Positions 62,102 to 64,000 of a stretch of 64,000 nt of DNA are shown piece by piece. Under the pieces are notes generated by a model. That model saw only the letters and a program-made list of their open reading frames with translations. It had not been told where the DNA came from and searched no databases. This stretch comes from an uncultured Clostridia bacterium (GTDB lineage: Bacteria; Bacillota; Clostridia; Lachnospirales; Anaerotignaceae), in the NCBI GenBank assembly GCA_910586765.1, contig CAJUJJ010000001.1:62001-126000 (forward strand), in the 5' to 3' direction. A program made the position numbers and the translations under genes. How positions within the stretch are numbered: the first letter of the stretch is position 1; every line of letters starts with the position of its first letter.

Positions 62102-62767
62102 TCAAAATGAATGATTTCCCATTGATTTTTGTTTTTCTCTTTTATCAGATGCGATTTCTATTTTTGAAATAGAAACTTCATACGCTATTCTTTCTTCCAC
62201 AGTATCTTCTACCTTTTTCTGATATTTTCTACTTTGCACTCGTCCCCATATTTTAATATTTTCTCCTACGGACAAATTAGACAAATATCTTGCATTTCTT
62301 CCCCATGCAATACAAGGAATGTAGTCTGATTTATTATATGCTCTATTGACTGCTACCAATATATCAGAAATCTCTCTGCCAAAAGGTGTTTTTCTATATA
62401 CAGGAGGTTTACATATAAATCCATTTAAAAATATTTGATTTGGATTTTGCTCTGTATCTTCTTCCAATAAATTAATTTCTCTAGCAAATATTGTTAATAC
62501 CAATTTATTTTTTTTATTGCCATAATTATTATAGCTTCTCAACTGTCCTATTACTTCTACTCTAGTACCTAATGTTAAGCTTTGTTTATCAATCAATCTT
62601 TCTGATACAGTAATAGGTAATATATCCTCATTATCACTCAGTCTTTCTGAAGAAATTTTAAATAAATAAAATCCCTCACCATATACTTCATGACTAAATT
62701 CACATTCTTCTGTTATTTTACCTGCAATATAAATGCTATTATTTTCTAACAATCCTTCTGTATGCAT
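62102..62767 (-). CDS. Single-stranded DNA-binding-like protein with two OB folds
   Basis: The 221-residue protein appears to have two OB-type halves. Residues 10-105 contain IYIAGKITEECEFSHEVYGEGFYLFKI. Residues 110-205 contain FLNGFICKPPVYRKTPFGREISDILVAVNR and YIPCIAWGRNARY, the SSB-like signature. Classical SSB has one fold and an acidic tail, which is absent here. It may serve in replication, repair or competence. ATG 62767 follows AGGGGAGA. Confidence 0.82.
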   Translation of the reverse strand: MHTEGLLENNSIYIAGKITEECEFSHEVYGEGFYLFKISSERLSDNEDILPITVSERLIDKQSLTLGTRVEVIGQLRSYNNYGNKKNKLVLTIFAREINLLEEDTEQNPNQIFLNGFICKPPVYRKTPFGREISDILVAVNRAYNKSDYIPCIAWGRNARYLSNLSVGENIKIWGRVQSRKYQKKVEDTVEERIAYEVSISKIEIASDKREKQKSMGNHSF

Positions 62768-62968
62768 ATCCAAATCTCCCCTCATTGTTTATTAGACCGC
62801 TTTTTTATGCCTTCTAAAAAAAACATTTGTCCTTTTTACAACCTCTTTTGAAATTAACAAACGGTTCTTTTTTTCACTCTGTATAGTATCATATTCTACT
62901 TATTTTATCTTTAGAAGCATTTTATTTCATCTTTATATACCATAAAAAAACCATTCTCTCTATTTATT

Positions 62969-63583
62969 TCAAATTTCACCAATTTCTACATCAGCGGCAA
63001 TCAATGTGGTAATGGCTGCCAATGCACCAGAAACGCTTTTTTGTCCCTGTTCCAATATCAACGAAAATTCCTGCGGTTCAAAAATTTTGCCTGAAACAGT
63101 AGGTATATTTCTCTGTATACAACATTGTATTTTACTGCTTTTTTCATCTCCCATAGGCTCTAAATAGCTAGAAAGCGTTACACTTGCTCTATGATTTACT
63201 CCACAAGTAATTAGCCTATTTCCTGTTTTTAATTTTAGAGGAAAAACCCTTCTGTCATCTGTATTAACTACTAATATAGTGTTTTTTACCAAACAAGCAA
63301 TGTCCTCTTTGGTATATTCATAGTTTTTTGTACTTCCTAAATGGATAAAAATAGAAAATGCTAAATTTCTATCTTTACAATACTTTACTGTTTTTGCATA
63401 CACAGGTACTAAAAAAAGCGAATTTTTACTGCTTTTTGCTTTTTGATATGCTTCTTCAAATTCTTTTTCTTTTTTTGTTCCACAAAAACATACATAATCT
63501 TTACCATACTGTTTTACAAAATATACTATCTGCTCTATTGTTTGTTCCTTTAAATTCTCCCCCAATATACCAATGCACAACAT
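62969..63583 (-). CDS. Uncharacterised protein with Mur-ligase-like segments
   Basis: The 204-residue protein has IACLVKNTILVVNTDDRRVFPL and RLITCGVNHRASVTLSSY, which recall the hinge between the central and C-terminal domains of Mur ligases. The ATP-binding loop is missing. The N-terminal part (IEQIVYFVKQYGKDYVCFCG) is not recognised. The function is unknown. Confidence 0.6.
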   Translation of the reverse strand: MLCIGILGENLKEQTIEQIVYFVKQYGKDYVCFCGTKKEKEFEEAYQKAKSSKNSLFLVPVYAKTVKYCKDRNLAFSIFIHLGSTKNYEYTKEDIACLVKNTILVVNTDDRRVFPLKLKTGNRLITCGVNHRASVTLSSYLEPMGDEKSSKIQCCIQRNIPTVSGKIFEPQEFSLILEQGQKSVSGALAAITTLIAADVEIGEI

Positions 63584-63683
63584 AAATACAGCCCCCTTTT
63601 CTTTTTATGTGAAGCTACATTTATATTTTGTCCATTTCTGTAAAAATATGCAGTGCCAATATTAGACTTATCCTTTTTTAAAT

Positions 63684-63725
63684 TACAAAAAGCCTTACAC
63701 TTGTAAAGCAGTGCAAGACTTTTTA
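63684..63725. repeat. Imperfect hairpin downstream of the partial gene
   Basis: AAAAGCCTTACACTTG and CAGTGCAAGACTTTTT form an imperfect stem between two left-pointing genes. It is probably the terminator of the gene at 63804, in whose 3' region it lies. Confidence 0.45.
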
Positions 63726-63803
63726 TTCATAGCAAAATGATATTTTTAATACTGCTCTACTATTTTGAATATGATGGGATATTTAAAACTTTCATTTGTT
63801 TTT

Positions 63804-64000
63804 TTACTCATCAACTCGTCGGCTGTTACGAAAGACAAAAGCAATCTTTACACAATCAATAGCAACAACCATTGTATATTCCTTTTTTTGATAAACCATA
63901 GGTACTCCATTTCTTTTTACTATGACAGCATTTATTCTCTTGTTTGGTTTCATCCAATAAGAAAGGAAATAAAAATCTTCTGTACTACAAACTGTCCATT
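63804..64000 (-). CDS. C-terminal end of an unrecognised protein (5' end outside window)
   Basis: An open frame enters from the right edge and ends in TAA at 63804-63806. About 65 residues are visible, including YFLSYWMKPNKRINAVIV, GVPMVYQKKEYTMVVAID and a basic end (FRNSRRVDE). The family cannot be told from this part. Confidence 0.55.
   Translation of the reverse strand, partial: WTVCSTEDFYFLSYWMKPNKRINAVIVKRNGVPMVYQKKEYTMVVAIDCVKIAFVFRNSRRVDE

Overview
The window looks like chromosomal DNA from an AT-rich, spore-forming anaerobe of the Clostridia, probably a relative of the Lachnospirales. Supporting signs are strong AT bias, SpoIIM, a 1178-residue pyruvate:ferredoxin oxidoreductase, a Trp T-box, glycine and preQ1 riboswitches, a DUF6465 protein and the clostridial radical SAM / DUF2344 / RNase G operon. 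No rRNA, tRNA or CRISPR array was seen.

Layout. 1-2107: left-pointing Mrp (Mnh) cation/proton antiporter operon, open at the window edge, behind a leader with an internal terminator. 2108-3158: a repeat-rich gap and the first third of a substrate-binding lipoprotein gene. 3251-10471: a retron locus. Four tandem copies of a roughly 200-nt structured RNA point left, from a consensus promoter to a strong terminator. Divergent from them is a three-gene operon: an ARM/HEAT-like protein, a SWIM zinc-finger protein and a retron-type reverse transcriptase. 10571-12364: glycine riboswitch and amino-acid permease. 12475-17440: RNA repair and modification genes (KptA, QueT with a preQ1-like switch, RtcB, TrpS with T-box). 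17588-33710: metabolism and housekeeping (DAHP synthase, AroE-AroK fusion, BrnQ, NifJ, AspS) plus a SUKH protein and a SpoVK-like ATPase. 33876-36623: serine recombinase, a 120-bp tandem repeat and the rest of the broken lipoprotein gene. 36665-38346: four Xre-type regulators. 38397-45942: purine phosphorylase, XerD, SpoIIM, NUDIX, aminotransferase, AraC regulator. 46142-51294: alpha-galactoside PTS operon. 51348-64000: acetyltransferase, LysR, RNase Y, a SUKH-3-like gene, the RNase G operon, an SSB-like protein and other small genes.

The centre of interest is the retron. The RT/ARM/SWIM gene set matches what I recall as the type XIII retron composition. What I do not recall being described is a tandem array of four retron-like RNAs. 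They share conserved outer and basal stems, with compensatory base changes between copies, and a conserved hairpin and loop. Each carries a completely different long stem in the predicted msd arm that still pairs with itself. One RT could therefore make four different DNA hairpins from one transcript.

A second layer is rearrangement. The two parts of the lipoprotein gene lie 33 kb apart on opposite strands. Each ends at an 18/20-matching sequence that would be a terminal inverted repeat of an inserted element if the gene were rejoined. This implies insertion followed by inversion of the segment that carries the retron.
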